Origin: Pygmaiobacter massiliensis
GTDB taxonomy: Bacteria; Bacillota; Clostridia; Oscillospirales; Ruminococcaceae
Length of the DNA stretch: 64,000 nucleotides
Assembly (NCBI GenBank): GCA_022778585.1
Contig: JALFTI010000010.1
Span: forward strand, 186,001-250,000
Direction of reading: 5' to 3'
The notes below the pieces were generated by a model. The model ran no database searches. It was not told the origin of the DNA and saw only the letters and a list, made by a program, of their open reading frames with translations. How positions within the stretch are numbered: position 1 is the first letter of the stretch; each line of letters starts with the position of its first letter. The translations under genes and the position numbers were made by a program. This document shows positions 33,210 to 41,579 of the stretch, one piece after another.

Positions 33210-34483
33210 TCTATCCTCTCCCCCTGTTCTGTGTTCCCGGTCAGTGTAACAGGAATGCCCATATCCGTCAGCTGGGTAAAAAAGCGGCGCTGCACCTCGG
33301 TAGACAGATATGCACTGGTAAACGCCAGGCAGACGGTGTCCTGCAGCGTACTGGCAATTAAAAGCAGGCGGCCGGTGGCATTGCACGCCCCTGCCTGCTG
33401 AATATACGGCAAAAGCTCTTGGGGCAGCTGAATACGCCCCACATTGGAAAATGCAGCCGAATAGTGCTGTTCAGACCTTCGGTATGCCCAATACAAGCTA
33501 AAATCTTTTAAGGGAAGCGGTATTACCCGCATTAACAAATTTCGTTCCAGTGCAGCCAGCCGGGCCAGCCGGGCCGCGAAATGCTCGCGCTGCAGCCGCC
33601 GTTCAAACTCCTGCTGCAGCTTGGGGATAATATCTTCCAGCGGGGTCTGCGCTGTTACCTGACAGCCTGCTTCAAATACGCTGAAAAAATTGCGGCAGGT
33701 TGCAGAGGGAAAGAAATTGCGCAGGTCTACCGGAATGCTAAGCACCACCGGGCGGCGCAATTCTGCCACCGGCATCTGCTGCGCCAGTGCCCGTATCAGC
33801 ACTGCCGACAAAAAAATGGTAATGGTTGTGTGATACTGCCGCGCCGCCTGTTTTAAAGGCTGTAAAGGCAATCTGCCTTCCAGTATGGAAATACGGTGGT
33901 CCAGGCTGCGTTCCATCCGCAAGCGAGCCGCCTTTACTGGTTTCGAGCGTCTTTTTCGCAGAGCGCTTTTGTCATAATAGCGGGCAAAGCTGTCGTCCAT
34001 TCGTTGGCCCACACTGGCGTCATATTCGGGCAAAATCATCCTGCCGCCCAATTCATCACTATGGGCCAAAGACAAGTACCGGCAAACCAATACCCGAAAA
34101 AACTGCATAGCACCGGTACCATCGGCCAGAACATGAAACATTTCAAACGAAAACCGACGGTCATAATACACCACCCTGAGCAAAGCAGAGCGGGAATCCC
34201 GGTAAAGGGGCGCGCACAGCGGCAGCTGTTCGGGCTGGACAAGAATTTTTTCGTAAGACTCTTCCAGGTAATACCAGAAAAGCCCTTTTCGCATCACATT
34301 GGTAAAAGCGGGAAATTCCGGCAAGGTCAAGTCCAGCGCCTTTTGTAAAATTTCAGGACAAACCGGCTCGGTCAGCTGGCAGGTAAACCGAAAAACCTTG
34401 GTATCTGCTCCATGACAGTTTGGCGGAAAAATTTTGGCTGCATTATCCAGCTTGCGCCAGCGCTTTACCCGCTGTTCTCTCAC
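33206..34483 (-). CDS. Condensation-fold acyltransferase (alcohol acetyltransferase-like)
   Basis: 425 residues from GTG 34483, with GAGGTGG 6 nt upstream, overlapping the previous stop by 4 bp (GTGA). The catalytic HxxxDG motif is His117-Val-Leu-Ala-Asp121-Gly122, typical of CoA-dependent and NRPS-condensation-like acyltransferases; a DFSLYWAYRR segment lies late in the protein. It probably joins an acyl-CoA or acyl-carrier substrate to an alcohol or amine; substrate unknown. Confidence 0.75.
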   Translation of the reverse strand: MREQRVKRWRKLDNAAKIFPPNCHGADTKVFRFTCQLTEPVCPEILQKALDLTLPEFPAFTNVMRKGLFWYYLEESYEKILVQPEQLPLCAPLYRDSRSALLRVVYYDRRFSFEMFHVLADGTGAMQFFRVLVCRYLSLAHSDELGGRMILPEYDASVGQRMDDSFARYYDKSALRKRRSKPVKAARLRMERSLDHRISILEGRLPLQPLKQAARQYHTTITIFLSAVLIRALAQQMPVAELRRPVVLSIPVDLRNFFPSATCRNFFSVFEAGCQVTAQTPLEDIIPKLQQEFERRLQREHFAARLARLAALERNLLMRVIPLPLKDFSLYWAYRRSEQHYSAAFSNVGRIQLPQELLPYIQQAGACNATGRLLLIASTLQDTVCLAFTSAYLSTEVQRRFFTQLTDMGIPVTLTGNTEQGERIE

Positions 34484-35415
34484 AGCGCACCACCTCTTTC
34501 CAAAAAGTCATTTATACGCAGATATGCTTTTTTTACATGTACAAAACGGGGCGGCAAAGAAATAAAGCCATGCAGCGCATTGGTCATGCGCACAATCTGT
34601 ACCCGGTTTCCGGCTGCCCGCAGCGCTTCCCCATACGCTTCCCCTTCATCCCGCAAAGGGTCATATTCCGCCGTTATCAGCAAAGTGTCAGGCTGGTTTT
34701 CCAAATTTTGTTCCAACAGCGGTGCAAAATAGGGATTTTCCCGGTCGGCAGGGCTTTTTTGGTAAAGCTGCATGTATTCTTCCACCCTTTTGGCGGTCAA
34801 AAGATAATCGGTCCCGTTCGTTTGCACCGACTGAAACGGAGCGTCCGGCCCGTGATCTGCCGCAGTAGCCGGGTATAGCAAAATTTGGCGGCGGGGCAAA
34901 AATTCCTGCCTGTCCCTGGCCATCAGGCTTACTGCAGCTGCCAGGTTGCCCCCTGCCGAATCCCCAATCAGGGTAATATCTTCCGGGCGAATACCTGCCA
35001 TACCAGCGCCGCAGAACAGCTCCCTTGTAACGGCATAGCAATCTTCCAGCCCGGCAGGAAACCGATGTTCAGGCGCCAGCCGGTAATCCACCGAAAGCAC
35101 CAGTCTGCCAGTGGCGCGGGTCATATTATCACACACGCGGTCATAGCTGTCAATATTGCCGGTAACCCAGCCGCCGCCATGAAAAAACACCAAAAGTCCT
35201 GGTATTATTCGGCCCTTGGGCGGATGGTACAACCGAACCGGGACGCAATGATCGCCCACCTTCACCTTATGATCCCAAACGGTATAAGCCGGCCGAAGCG
35301 GGCGGCGGCCAGCCAATGTTTTCAGTTCCCGTTCCAATGGGTAATACTCTGCCACACTGCCTTCCCGGTAGGAAACAGCACGCAGGGCAGCCCGCATGGC
35401 TTTATTGATTGCCAT
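34480..35415 (-). CDS. Alpha/beta hydrolase, hormone-sensitive-lipase (esterase) family
   Basis: 311 residues from ATG 35415 (AGGAGG, 6 nt). Oxyanion-hole HGGGW (79-83), nucleophile Ser153 in GDSAGG, Asp in the YDPLRDEG region and His in ALHGF complete the HSL/family IV esterase signature. It hydrolyses short acyl esters. Its coupling to an acyltransferase suggests opposing or sequential handling of the same ester. Confidence 0.9.
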   Translation of the reverse strand: MAINKAMRAALRAVSYREGSVAEYYPLERELKTLAGRRPLRPAYTVWDHKVKVGDHCVPVRLYHPPKGRIIPGLLVFFHGGGWVTGNIDSYDRVCDNMTRATGRLVLSVDYRLAPEHRFPAGLEDCYAVTRELFCGAGMAGIRPEDITLIGDSAGGNLAAAVSLMARDRQEFLPRRQILLYPATAADHGPDAPFQSVQTNGTDYLLTAKRVEEYMQLYQKSPADRENPYFAPLLEQNLENQPDTLLITAEYDPLRDEGEAYGEALRAAGNRVQIVRMTNALHGFISLPPRFVHVKKAYLRINDFLERGGAL

Positions 35416-36409
35416 GTTCCACCTCCTGGTAATGGGCCAGCGTTTTGTTGAGAAACTCCTGATAAGCTGACACCGCTTCCGGGGGTGCCACCAGCGCTGC
35501 ATCCTCGCCAAACCCCAGCAGCCAGCCATAAAAACGCGGGCTTAAAGCCAAGTCCACCGTAATATCAAAGCTGCCATCTCCCCGGTCGGCCAGGTGAACT
35601 TCCCTGCCAAACCGGTCCAATGCCGCCCCTGCCAGGCGATTGGTAAACCGCAGGGTCACCCGCTTCAGCGTGCCGCTGTACATATCAAATACTCTGCGGG
35701 TATAAAAAGTGGGGTCCAACTGTTCAAAGGCCTGCTGCCCCTGCCGTTTTTTATCCACCAGGCTAATCTTTTTCATGCGGTCCAGCCGATAATTGCGCAG
35801 CATTTGGCTGGCACTGTCATAAGCTACCAGGTAATAATATTCATCATTCCATACCAAAGCATAGGGCGATACCTGATACTGTTCGCCATTATGCCGCATC
35901 CGCTGCTTTTTTTCCACCGTCCACTCAAAGTAATAAAAGCTGATCTGCCTGCCGGAATTGATGGCCTGATGCAATGTGTCGATTGTATAATATACACTTT
36001 CATTCATGGACTTAATGCGGCCAGCCACCCTAACCTGATGCTGCAACCCGCCCGCCTGCCATCGGCTTGCAAGCGTCTCCAGCTTATGGATCAGTTCATT
36101 GCTCTTTTTTTGAGTAATAAAGCGGCTGGACTGGACCGCATCCACCAATAGTTTTAATTCCGCCAATTGAAAGCGCCGGCTTGCAATATAATAGGTCCAG
36201 TTCTTCCCGTGGCTGCACTCAATATCCAACCCAAAACTTTTAAGTGCGTCCAGGTCATCATAAATGCTTTTGCGTTCGGCCGATATGCCCTGCCCTTTTA
36301 ACGCGTCAATCATCTGCTGTATTGTCAGCCCATGCTCCTCGTCGGTCTCTTCCAAAAGCAGTTGGGCCAGATACAAAAGCTTTAACTTTTGTCCGCTTGA
36401 CTTTGCCAT
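35402..36409 (-). CDS. WYL-domain transcriptional regulator
   Basis: 335 residues from ATG 36409. N-terminal winged helix-turn-helix (~5-60), then a WYL domain (~135-215: ISFYYFEWTVEKKQ, VSPYALVWNDEYYYLVAYD, RNYRLDRMKKI) and a WCX tail. WYL domains sense ligands, often nucleic acid or nucleotide. It is first in the operon and overlaps the esterase gene by 14 bp, so it likely regulates its own operon. Promoter at 36463-36491. Confidence 0.88.
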   Translation of the reverse strand: MAKSSGQKLKLLYLAQLLLEETDEEHGLTIQQMIDALKGQGISAERKSIYDDLDALKSFGLDIECSHGKNWTYYIASRRFQLAELKLLVDAVQSSRFITQKKSNELIHKLETLASRWQAGGLQHQVRVAGRIKSMNESVYYTIDTLHQAINSGRQISFYYFEWTVEKKQRMRHNGEQYQVSPYALVWNDEYYYLVAYDSASQMLRNYRLDRMKKISLVDKKRQGQQAFEQLDPTFYTRRVFDMYSGTLKRVTLRFTNRLAGAALDRFGREVHLADRGDGSFDITVDLALSPRFYGWLLGFGEDAALVAPPEAVSAYQEFLNKTLAHYQEVEHGNQ

Positions 36410-36462
36410 ACCTTTCTCCCTGCCGGCAAAACATGCCATACTAGTTTGAAACTTATAAAAAC

Positions 36463-36491
36463 AGTATAACAGATGTCCGTTTAATTGTACA
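36463..36491 (-). promoter_or_regulatory. Promoter of the WYL/esterase/acyltransferase operon
   Basis: Minus strand TGTACA, 17-nt spacer, TATACT; transcript start about 45 nt before the ATG. Confidence 0.55.
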
Positions 36492-36805
36492 GAACCCTTC
36501 CCGTTCGGACTTGCCTGAAACCAAACAACGCATGGATACAAAGCTTTGGATGCTGCCAGCCGTTTACCCCTACACTGCATTCATCCATATTTATATTACA
36601 GTCTATTGTCGGCAGATGGTATATCACACATTTTATATCTATAAAAAGCGAAACGATATTAAACCAGACTATTGTGCTAAATAGAGATATGCTTGGCATA
36701 AAGTCCTGTTTTGGCCTTACCCTTATTAGGTTACACTGCTTACTGCCTTTTGTCTGTGGCTTTGTTGCCGCTTTCCATCTCTTTTTATAAATTTTGCAAA
36801 ACAGC
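36492..36805. other. Intergenic gap, nothing supported
   Basis: Open frames of ~100 codons exist on both strands here but have no ribosome sites, no recognisable motifs and mutually exclusive reading. Confidence 0.4.
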
Positions 36806-36834
36806 AAAAGCCGCGTTATATTAACGCGGCTTTT
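36806..36834 (-). terminator. Terminator after the LysE gene
   Basis: AAAAGCCGCGTTA and TAACGCGGCTTTT are perfectly complementary. Confidence 0.85.
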
Positions 36835-36899
36835 AGGGTTTTAATAAATGGGTTCATCTTATGAAGTTCAGTTTGGTATTTTCATCTGTGTTCCAGCAT

Positions 36900-37493
36900 T
36901 TAGTGCGGCCATACAAGGCTTACCGCACATGCTGCCAGTGCGGCTGCCATTACACGGTCCACCGCTTTGGAATGCTCGGCAAAAAGTTTTTGCATAAATG
37001 CCCCCGCAAACAGCCAAATCAAATTATAAAATGGACCTATAAACGGAAGCAGCACTGCCATTTTTAACAGCGCCGCCAGCGAACCATCATAAGGCAGCAC
37101 ATAAGAGGCCAAAACTGTCAGGCAGAAAATCATAATTTTAACATTGGTCAGCTGTACCAACAGCCCAGTGCGAAAACGGGGCTCTGCAGCTTCCCTGCTG
37201 ACCGATGTACCACTGGAGCGTAAAATATGCCAGGCTAACCACAAAATATAGCAGGCTCCTATCCAGGAAAGTACCTGCACTGAATCAATCAGTGCAGTTC
37301 CCACCAGCCAAATGGCAAACGCACTGCACAGGGACACGATTGTATAGCCCACAAAAAGGCCTCTCCACTGCCGCAAAGCTGCCCGGCGGCCATACCGCAA
37401 AGCCGCTGAAAGAGAGCAGATGTTGGCCGGCCCGGGCGTGATGCTGGTGACAAAAGTATAAACCAGAAAGGAAGGAAGAAGAGAAAGTGGCAT
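36900..37493 (-). CDS. LysE/RhtB-family amino acid exporter
   Basis: 197 residues from ATG 37493 (AGGAGA, 6 nt). Six hydrophobic segments and the family start SLLPSFLVYTFVTSITPGPANIC, with the ITPGPAN motif. It likely exports an amino acid or metabolite. It lies downstream of metK in the same direction, separated by a terminator, so separate expression is expected. Confidence 0.88.
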   Translation of the reverse strand: MPLSLLPSFLVYTFVTSITPGPANICSLSAALRYGRRAALRQWRGLFVGYTIVSLCSAFAIWLVGTALIDSVQVLSWIGACYILWLAWHILRSSGTSVSREAAEPRFRTGLLVQLTNVKIMIFCLTVLASYVLPYDGSLAALLKMAVLLPFIGPFYNLIWLFAGAFMQKLFAEHSKAVDRVMAAALAACAVSLVWPH

Positions 37494-37680
37494 AATATTC
37501 TCCTGTAAAGCATTTATAAAATACCCAAACAACGCAAAAAAGCATCTAAAACGGCTCTGCAAGCTTTTTTTGCCGCTTATCCTGCCTGCCTTCTTGGTTG
37601 TTTTACTATATAAAACAACCATTTTTCGGTATTTTTTACCTGGTTCAAAGTTTAGCGGCGGAAGATCTTTTAATTTGGGT

Positions 37681-37723
37681 GAAAAGAAAAGCCGCTTGGC
37701 TTTTCATCCGCGGCTTTCTTTTC
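37681..37723 (-). terminator. Terminator after metK
   Basis: GAAAAGAAAAGCCGC pairs with GCGGCTTTCTTTTC around a 14-nt loop; the minus-strand side is T-rich. Confidence 0.75.
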
Positions 37724-37734
37724 TATTTATATTG

Positions 37735-38880
37735 TCAGGCCATTGCTTTTTTCAGCTCGTCCACCCGGTCGCATTTTTCCCAGGCAACACCAAGGTCTTC
37801 CCGGCCCATATGTCCATAGGCTGCCAGCTGTTTATAAATGGGGCGGCGCAGGTCCAACGCCCGGATAATTCCGGCAGGCGACAGATCAAACACCTTACGC
37901 ACCGCTTCGGCAATCCGGTCATCCGGTGCTGTGCCGGTACCAAAGGTGTCCACCAGTACACTAACCGGCTGTACTACCCCAATAGCATAAGCCAGTTCCA
38001 CTTCACATTTGGTTGCTAAGCCCGCCGCCACCACATTTTTGGCAACCCAACGGGCCGCATAAGCAGCCGAACGGTCCACCTTGGTGGGGTCTTTGCCGGA
38101 GAAGGCTCCGCCGCCATGCCTGCCGTAACCGCCATAAGTATCCACAATAATTTTTCGTCCGGTCAGCCCCGAATCCCCCTGCGGGCCACCAATAACGAAC
38201 CGGCCGGTGGGGTTGATAAAGTACTTGGTGTCACCGTCTAATAGCTGCGCCGGAACAATGGGCTTGATAACCTGTTCAATAATATCTCCGCGCAGCTTTT
38301 CCATTTCCACTTCGGGAGAATGCTGGCTGGAAATAACCACAGCGTCCACCCGAACCGGCCGGCCGTCATCATACTCCACTGTTACCTGGGTTTTCCCATC
38401 CGGGCGCAGGTAATCCAAAATTCCTTCCTTGCGCACCTGGGTCAACCGTTTTGCCAACCGCTGCGCCAGCGAAATAGGCAACGGCATCAATTCCGGTGTT
38501 TCATCGCAGGCAAAGCCAAACATCATGCCCTGATCGCCGGCACCGCCCACCTGGTCGTTGGTTCCCAGTGCAATGTCTGCCGACTGTTCATCAATATTGG
38601 TAATCACTGCGCAGGTCTCGGCGTCAAAGCCATATTTTGCGCGGGTATAACCAATTTCCCGAACGGTATCCCGCACAATTTTCGGAATATCCACATAACA
38701 GCTGGTGGTAATTTCTCCCATTACATGCACCAAACCGGTGGAAACGGTGGTTTCACAGGCCACCCGGCCATCCGGGTCTTCAGCCAAAATGGCATCCAGT
38801 ACCGCATCAGAAATCTGGTCACAGATCTTGTCGGGGTGACCCTCGGTTACCGATTCAGAAGTAAAAAATCGTTTCGACAT
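37735..38880 (-). CDS. metK: S-adenosylmethionine synthetase
   Basis: 381 residues from ATG 38880 (AAAAGGAG, 9 nt). Signatures [39 protein letters not shown] and [16 protein letters not shown] are all present. It makes SAM from methionine and ATP. It is controlled by the SAM-I riboswitch and consensus promoter directly upstream, closing the methionine cycle with the 1-4.5 kb genes. Confidence 0.98.
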   Translation of the reverse strand: MSKRFFTSESVTEGHPDKICDQISDAVLDAILAEDPDGRVACETTVSTGLVHVMGEITTSCYVDIPKIVRDTVREIGYTRAKYGFDAETCAVITNIDEQSADIALGTNDQVGGAGDQGMMFGFACDETPELMPLPISLAQRLAKRLTQVRKEGILDYLRPDGKTQVTVEYDDGRPVRVDAVVISSQHSPEVEMEKLRGDIIEQVIKPIVPAQLLDGDTKYFINPTGRFVIGGPQGDSGLTGRKIIVDTYGGYGRHGGGAFSGKDPTKVDRSAAYAARWVAKNVVAAGLATKCEVELAYAIGVVQPVSVLVDTFGTGTAPDDRIAEAVRKVFDLSPAGIIRALDLRRPIYKQLAAYGHMGREDLGVAWEKCDRVDELKKAMA

Positions 38881-38951
38881 CTTCACATTCTCCTTTTTTA
38901 GTCTTTCACAAGCGGAGATATCACCCACTTTTTGACAGACCCGGCATCTGC

Positions 38952-39090
38952 AAAAAAACAAGCTCGGCAAAACCACCGAGCTTGTTTAAAAGCTTATCTT
39001 TCGGTTCTACCCGCAGGATTTGGCACCTTGCTTTACAAGCAGGTTGTCGGGCTTCACAGGGCCTGTTCCCTCAGCCACTCTTGATAAGTG
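38952..39090 (-). promoter_or_regulatory. SAM-I (S-box) riboswitch
   Basis: Minus strand has the hallmark order CTTATCAAGAG..., GGCTGAGGGA, CCCGACAACC, AAGGTGCCAA and closing GATAAG (aptamer 38993-39089). The expression platform is terminator AACAAGCTCGG/CCGAGCTTGTT with a T tract (38952-38987). SAM binding would end metK transcription. Confidence 0.96.
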
Positions 39091-39110
39091 ATATTCAGTT
39101 TGTAAAGATA

Positions 39111-39138
39111 ATTATATCACAACCGACCTGTTTGTCAA
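39111..39138 (-). promoter_or_regulatory. Consensus SigA promoter of metK
   Basis: Minus strand perfect TTGACA, 16-nt spacer, perfect TATAAT. Confidence 0.85.
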
Positions 39139-39779
39139 CCGTTCGCCTTTTTGGGCACTGATTTTTTGGCCATGGCATCCTGTCTGCCGTGCAAAATAGG
39201 ACTAAGCGGTTTATAAATCAGCAAGCAAATAACAGCATCCAGCAAGCCCTTTACAATGGTAAACGGCATATTAAAGATCAAAAGGCATTTTAAAAGATTA
39301 TCAGCCGAAGGCAAAATAGCCTGGTACATACCCAAAATAACCTCCAGCGGCATATTATAAAACTGCACATAGGCCGGATAGGTAATAAAATAGTTGGAAG
39401 GCACGCTGAACAGTCCCATAACAATTGCGCCCACCACAGCACCAATAATCGCCATTTTGCGGGTTTTATGGTATTTATAAATAACCCCGGCTGTAAAGCT
39501 GAACACTGCCCCCAACATGAAGTTGCACAATTCGCCCACGCAGGCGGTGCTAGTGCCCTTAATGAGGATGTGCAGCAAATTTTTAATAAAGCTGATGACC
39601 ACCCCGTACACCGGCCCCAGCGCAAAGGAGCCCAAAAGCGCCGGCAGATCCGAAAAGTCCATCTTCACAAACGAAGGGATCAGCATCGGCAGCGGAAACT
39701 CAATAAACATCAGCACAAAGGCGATGGCACTGAGCATAGCAGCAACGGAAAGATCACGGGTTTTTGTTCTGGTTTTCAT
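39135..39779 (-). CDS. ribU: Riboflavin ECF transporter substrate-binding subunit
   Basis: 214 residues from ATG 39779 (GGGAGG, 9 nt). Five to six membrane segments and RibU-typical residues SVAAMLSAIAFVLMFIEFPLP, DFSDLPALLG and VSFIKNLLHILIKG-like. It is an S component that needs the shared ECF energising module encoded elsewhere. The FMN riboswitch just upstream supports riboflavin as substrate. Its stop lies inside the metK promoter. Confidence 0.93.
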   Translation of the reverse strand: MKTRTKTRDLSVAAMLSAIAFVLMFIEFPLPMLIPSFVKMDFSDLPALLGSFALGPVYGVVISFIKNLLHILIKGTSTACVGELCNFMLGAVFSFTAGVIYKYHKTRKMAIIGAVVGAIVMGLFSVPSNYFITYPAYVQFYNMPLEVILGMYQAILPSADNLLKCLLIFNMPFTIVKGLLDAVICLLIYKPLSPILHGRQDAMAKKSVPKKANG

Positions 39780-39854
39780 ACAAACTACCTCCCGGGGCAC
39801 AAAATCCCCTTTTTATGATTTTGAAAGCCCTTTTCACGTGTCGGGAGACAAATA

Positions 39855-40040
39855 AAAACACCCTGCTGTGGCAAAATCTACAACAGGGCGCAGAGAAATC
39901 CATCTGTCTGCCGTTTCTTTCATCCGGACTATACCGTCGGCCCCGGAATCACACCGGGTCAGCGCTAAAAAGCGGTCGCGGGCTTTCTGCCATAGCAGAT
40001 CACCGCCGGTGGGGAATTGCACCCCGCCCTGAAACGAACT
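39855..40040 (-). promoter_or_regulatory. FMN (RFN) riboswitch
   Basis: Minus strand aptamer (39914-40040) with CAGGGCGGGGTG, CCCCACCGGCGG, AGCCCGCGA, GGTGTGATTCCGGGGCC and GTCCGGATGAAAGAA. It is followed by a CCCTGTTGT/ACAGCAGGG terminator and T tract (39855-39890). FMN would switch off ribU. Confidence 0.96.
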
Positions 40041-40050
40041 TTCTGGTATT

Positions 40051-40078
40051 ATTATACACGCTTTGTCTAAAAACGCAA
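40051..40078 (-). promoter_or_regulatory. Promoter of ribU
   Basis: Minus strand TTGCGT, 16-nt spacer, TATAAT. Confidence 0.7.
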
Positions 40079-40261
40079 CCCCCGAATTGTATTTTTTTAC
40101 AACAACAAGTCCTTTGCTTTTTTGCTCAGTTCCCCCTCCTGGCCAAAAAATAGCTCCCTTTCACCCAAAATGGCAGAACAATCCTTTTCCTGCTGTTTGC
40201 TTTGGGGCATTTGCCAAATTTTCCAGGCATCTGTCCCCCGCGGCCGCGGCGCACGGGCGGG

Positions 40262-40315
40262 CTACTCGGTGGTGTACAGGGCGAAATCCTCGGTGGCCAC
40301 CTGCCGCATCAGACG
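40262..40315 (-). pseudogene. GC-rich C-terminal remnant of an unknown gene
   Basis: Seventeen codons plus stop on the minus strand read RLMRQVATEDFALYTTE, a plausible protein end, closed upstream by a stop codon. The 40230-40320 patch is far more GC-rich than its flanks and stops abruptly at AT-rich DNA, as at an insertion or deletion junction. Confidence 0.4.
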
Positions 40316-40460
40316 CTACTCAAGTTATTCCTTTCATTTTCTTCCAGAACTTAAGTATTTGTTTAATTTATAATAATATAATAAACTATTTATGAATTTT
40401 ATATTTATTTTATTCAAAATAGTGATACAATAAAAACAGTACAGCACACTTGTACAATAG

Positions 40461-40610
40461 ATTGTCAAATTCCTATATATCTTTTCACTAACTGGTATTA
40501 ACCGTGATAGCAATGTCAAAGAGTATCATTGGGAAGATTATCCAACGGCCTTTTCCGGTGCGCGACCGATTGACGAATGGCTTTTCGAAAAGATTATGAG
40601 CTATCGTTGA
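40461..40610 (+). pseudogene. C-terminal remnant of an unidentified protein gene
   Basis: Forty-nine codons without a start codon. The last ~30 read as genuine protein (VKEYHWEDYPTAFSG, then ARPIDEWLFEKIMSYR) and stop at 40608-40610, 25 bp before the next gene. The upstream part is missing after an in-frame stop. It looks like the truncated first gene of a former operon with 40636-41076. Family not recognised. Confidence 0.5.
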
Positions 40611-40635
40611 GGGACTCAATATGGAGGAACCCAAT

Positions 40636-41076
40636 ATGCGCAAGAAAAAAATCTGGTTTTTGGCCTTATTCTTGTTGGTAACAATCGCTTGCAGCATTTA
40701 TCTGGTTTCTAATCGTCAGCCGTCTGAGATTCCGTTACCTGAGACTAAGTATCAATTCTATCTTTCCGTTGTTTCTTGCAAGGTAGAGGATGACACCGGT
40801 CCTCTTTCAGTCATAGCCCAGTGGATTGATCGCGAGACGAACGAAATCTCCTACGGCGATTATTCTCTCGGCACACGCGAGCCGTTTCTGTACACCTCCA
40901 GCGGTGGACGCGTTTCTACGGATGAAATTCAGCCGGGCGACATCCTGATCGTTCACACAGATAATGCGACGGAACTGGACATCTATCCTGTGATGTTCAG
41001 CGGACCCTACTACCTCACGCTGTTGGATACGCCGTTGGATGACTCGGGACAAGCCGAATCGAATGCCTATCCATAA
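40636..41076 (+). CDS. Small exported or membrane-anchored protein, unknown
   Basis: 146 residues from ATG 40636, chosen for GGAGG 8 nt upstream. One N-terminal hydrophobic segment (KKIWFLALFLLVTIACSIYL) could be a membrane anchor or a poor lipobox (TIAC). It is followed by a ~115-residue beta-rich, acidic domain containing IQPGDILIVHTDNATELDI, suggestive of a small OB or beta-barrel fold. Not recognised. The preceding truncated gene suggests its operon partner was lost. Confidence 0.65.
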   Translation: MRKKKIWFLALFLLVTIACSIYLVSNRQPSEIPLPETKYQFYLSVVSCKVEDDTGPLSVIAQWIDRETNEISYGDYSLGTREPFLYTSSGGRVSTDEIQPGDILIVHTDNATELDIYPVMFSGPYYLTLLDTPLDDSGQAESNAYP

Positions 41077-41084
41077 TTCTCAAA

Positions 41085-41113
41085 CAAAAAGCAGGCCCCA
41101 GGGCCTGCTTTTT
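41085..41113 (+). terminator. Terminator after the small exported protein
   Basis: AAAAAGCAGGCCC pairs with GGGCCTGCTTTTT. Confidence 0.93.
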
Positions 41114-41277
41114 TGATGGCGGGGCCGGGGCCCGCTTTGCGCGTTATGGGGTTTTGTCTCCGGGGCCAGTGGCAGGTCGGCCGACAGCCTGCGGCGGGCG
41201 GTGGAGCGGCAGAACGCCTCGTTAGGTTTTTCTGTTATACACGATGGCCCGGCCCCTTGAAAAGCCCTTGGAACATC
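41114..41277. other. GC-rich intergenic patch
   Basis: About 150 bp of very GC-rich DNA between AT-rich stretches. Both strands are open for 65-70 codons but show no ribosome site or family motif. Origin unknown, possibly acquired DNA. Confidence 0.35.
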
Positions 41278-41306
41278 TTGCAAGGGCGCGGCAAATGGCT
41301 TATACT
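41278..41306 (+). promoter_or_regulatory. SigA-type promoter of the mscS leader
   Basis: TTGCAA, 17-nt spacer, TATACT; transcript start near 41313, ~265 nt before the mscS ATG. Confidence 0.6.
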
Positions 41307-41312
41307 TATAAT

Positions 41313-41487
41313 AATTCAGTTGGACTGTCCGTAACTCAGGCTGTCCCTGAGTGAAGTGGGCCAGTAAGGCGCTTGCCTATAGGGGGATATCCACTGTAAA
41401 GGCCGTGTAAAAGCCGCAGCCGACGCCGAATAAAATATTTTTGCGGGATTTTAAAAGGGGACTTTTTTGAAAAAAACCCCTTTTTGC
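41313..41487 (+). ncRNA. Candidate structured leader or small RNA upstream of mscS
   Basis: Following the promoter: perfect hairpin ACTCAGG/CCTGAGT (41334-41352), then a branched element closed by GGCC...GGCC and CAGT/ACTG (41359-41404) that encloses GGC/GCC and TAT/ATA hairpins. A terminator follows, AAAAGGGG/CCCCTTTT with inner TTTTTT/AAAAAA (41453-41485). This is the architecture of a terminating riboswitch or attenuator. No known aptamer was recognised. Confidence 0.45.
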
Positions 41488-41579
41488 TTTGAAATTTATA
41501 AAAGAATGAATAGCAAGTCTTGCTCTGTTTTAACCTGCTGTACCAACTGCCGGTACCGCCTGACACAAAGGAGTTTTAT

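Noticed and set aside
36481-36807. About 100-codon frames on both strands upstream of the WYL operon
   Set aside because: They overlap the WYL promoter and the LysE terminator, lack ribosome sites and exclude one another.
41114-41283. GC-rich patch as a mobile element end
   Set aside because: No terminal inverted repeats, target duplication or transposase fragment could be identified; kept only as an unexplained patch.
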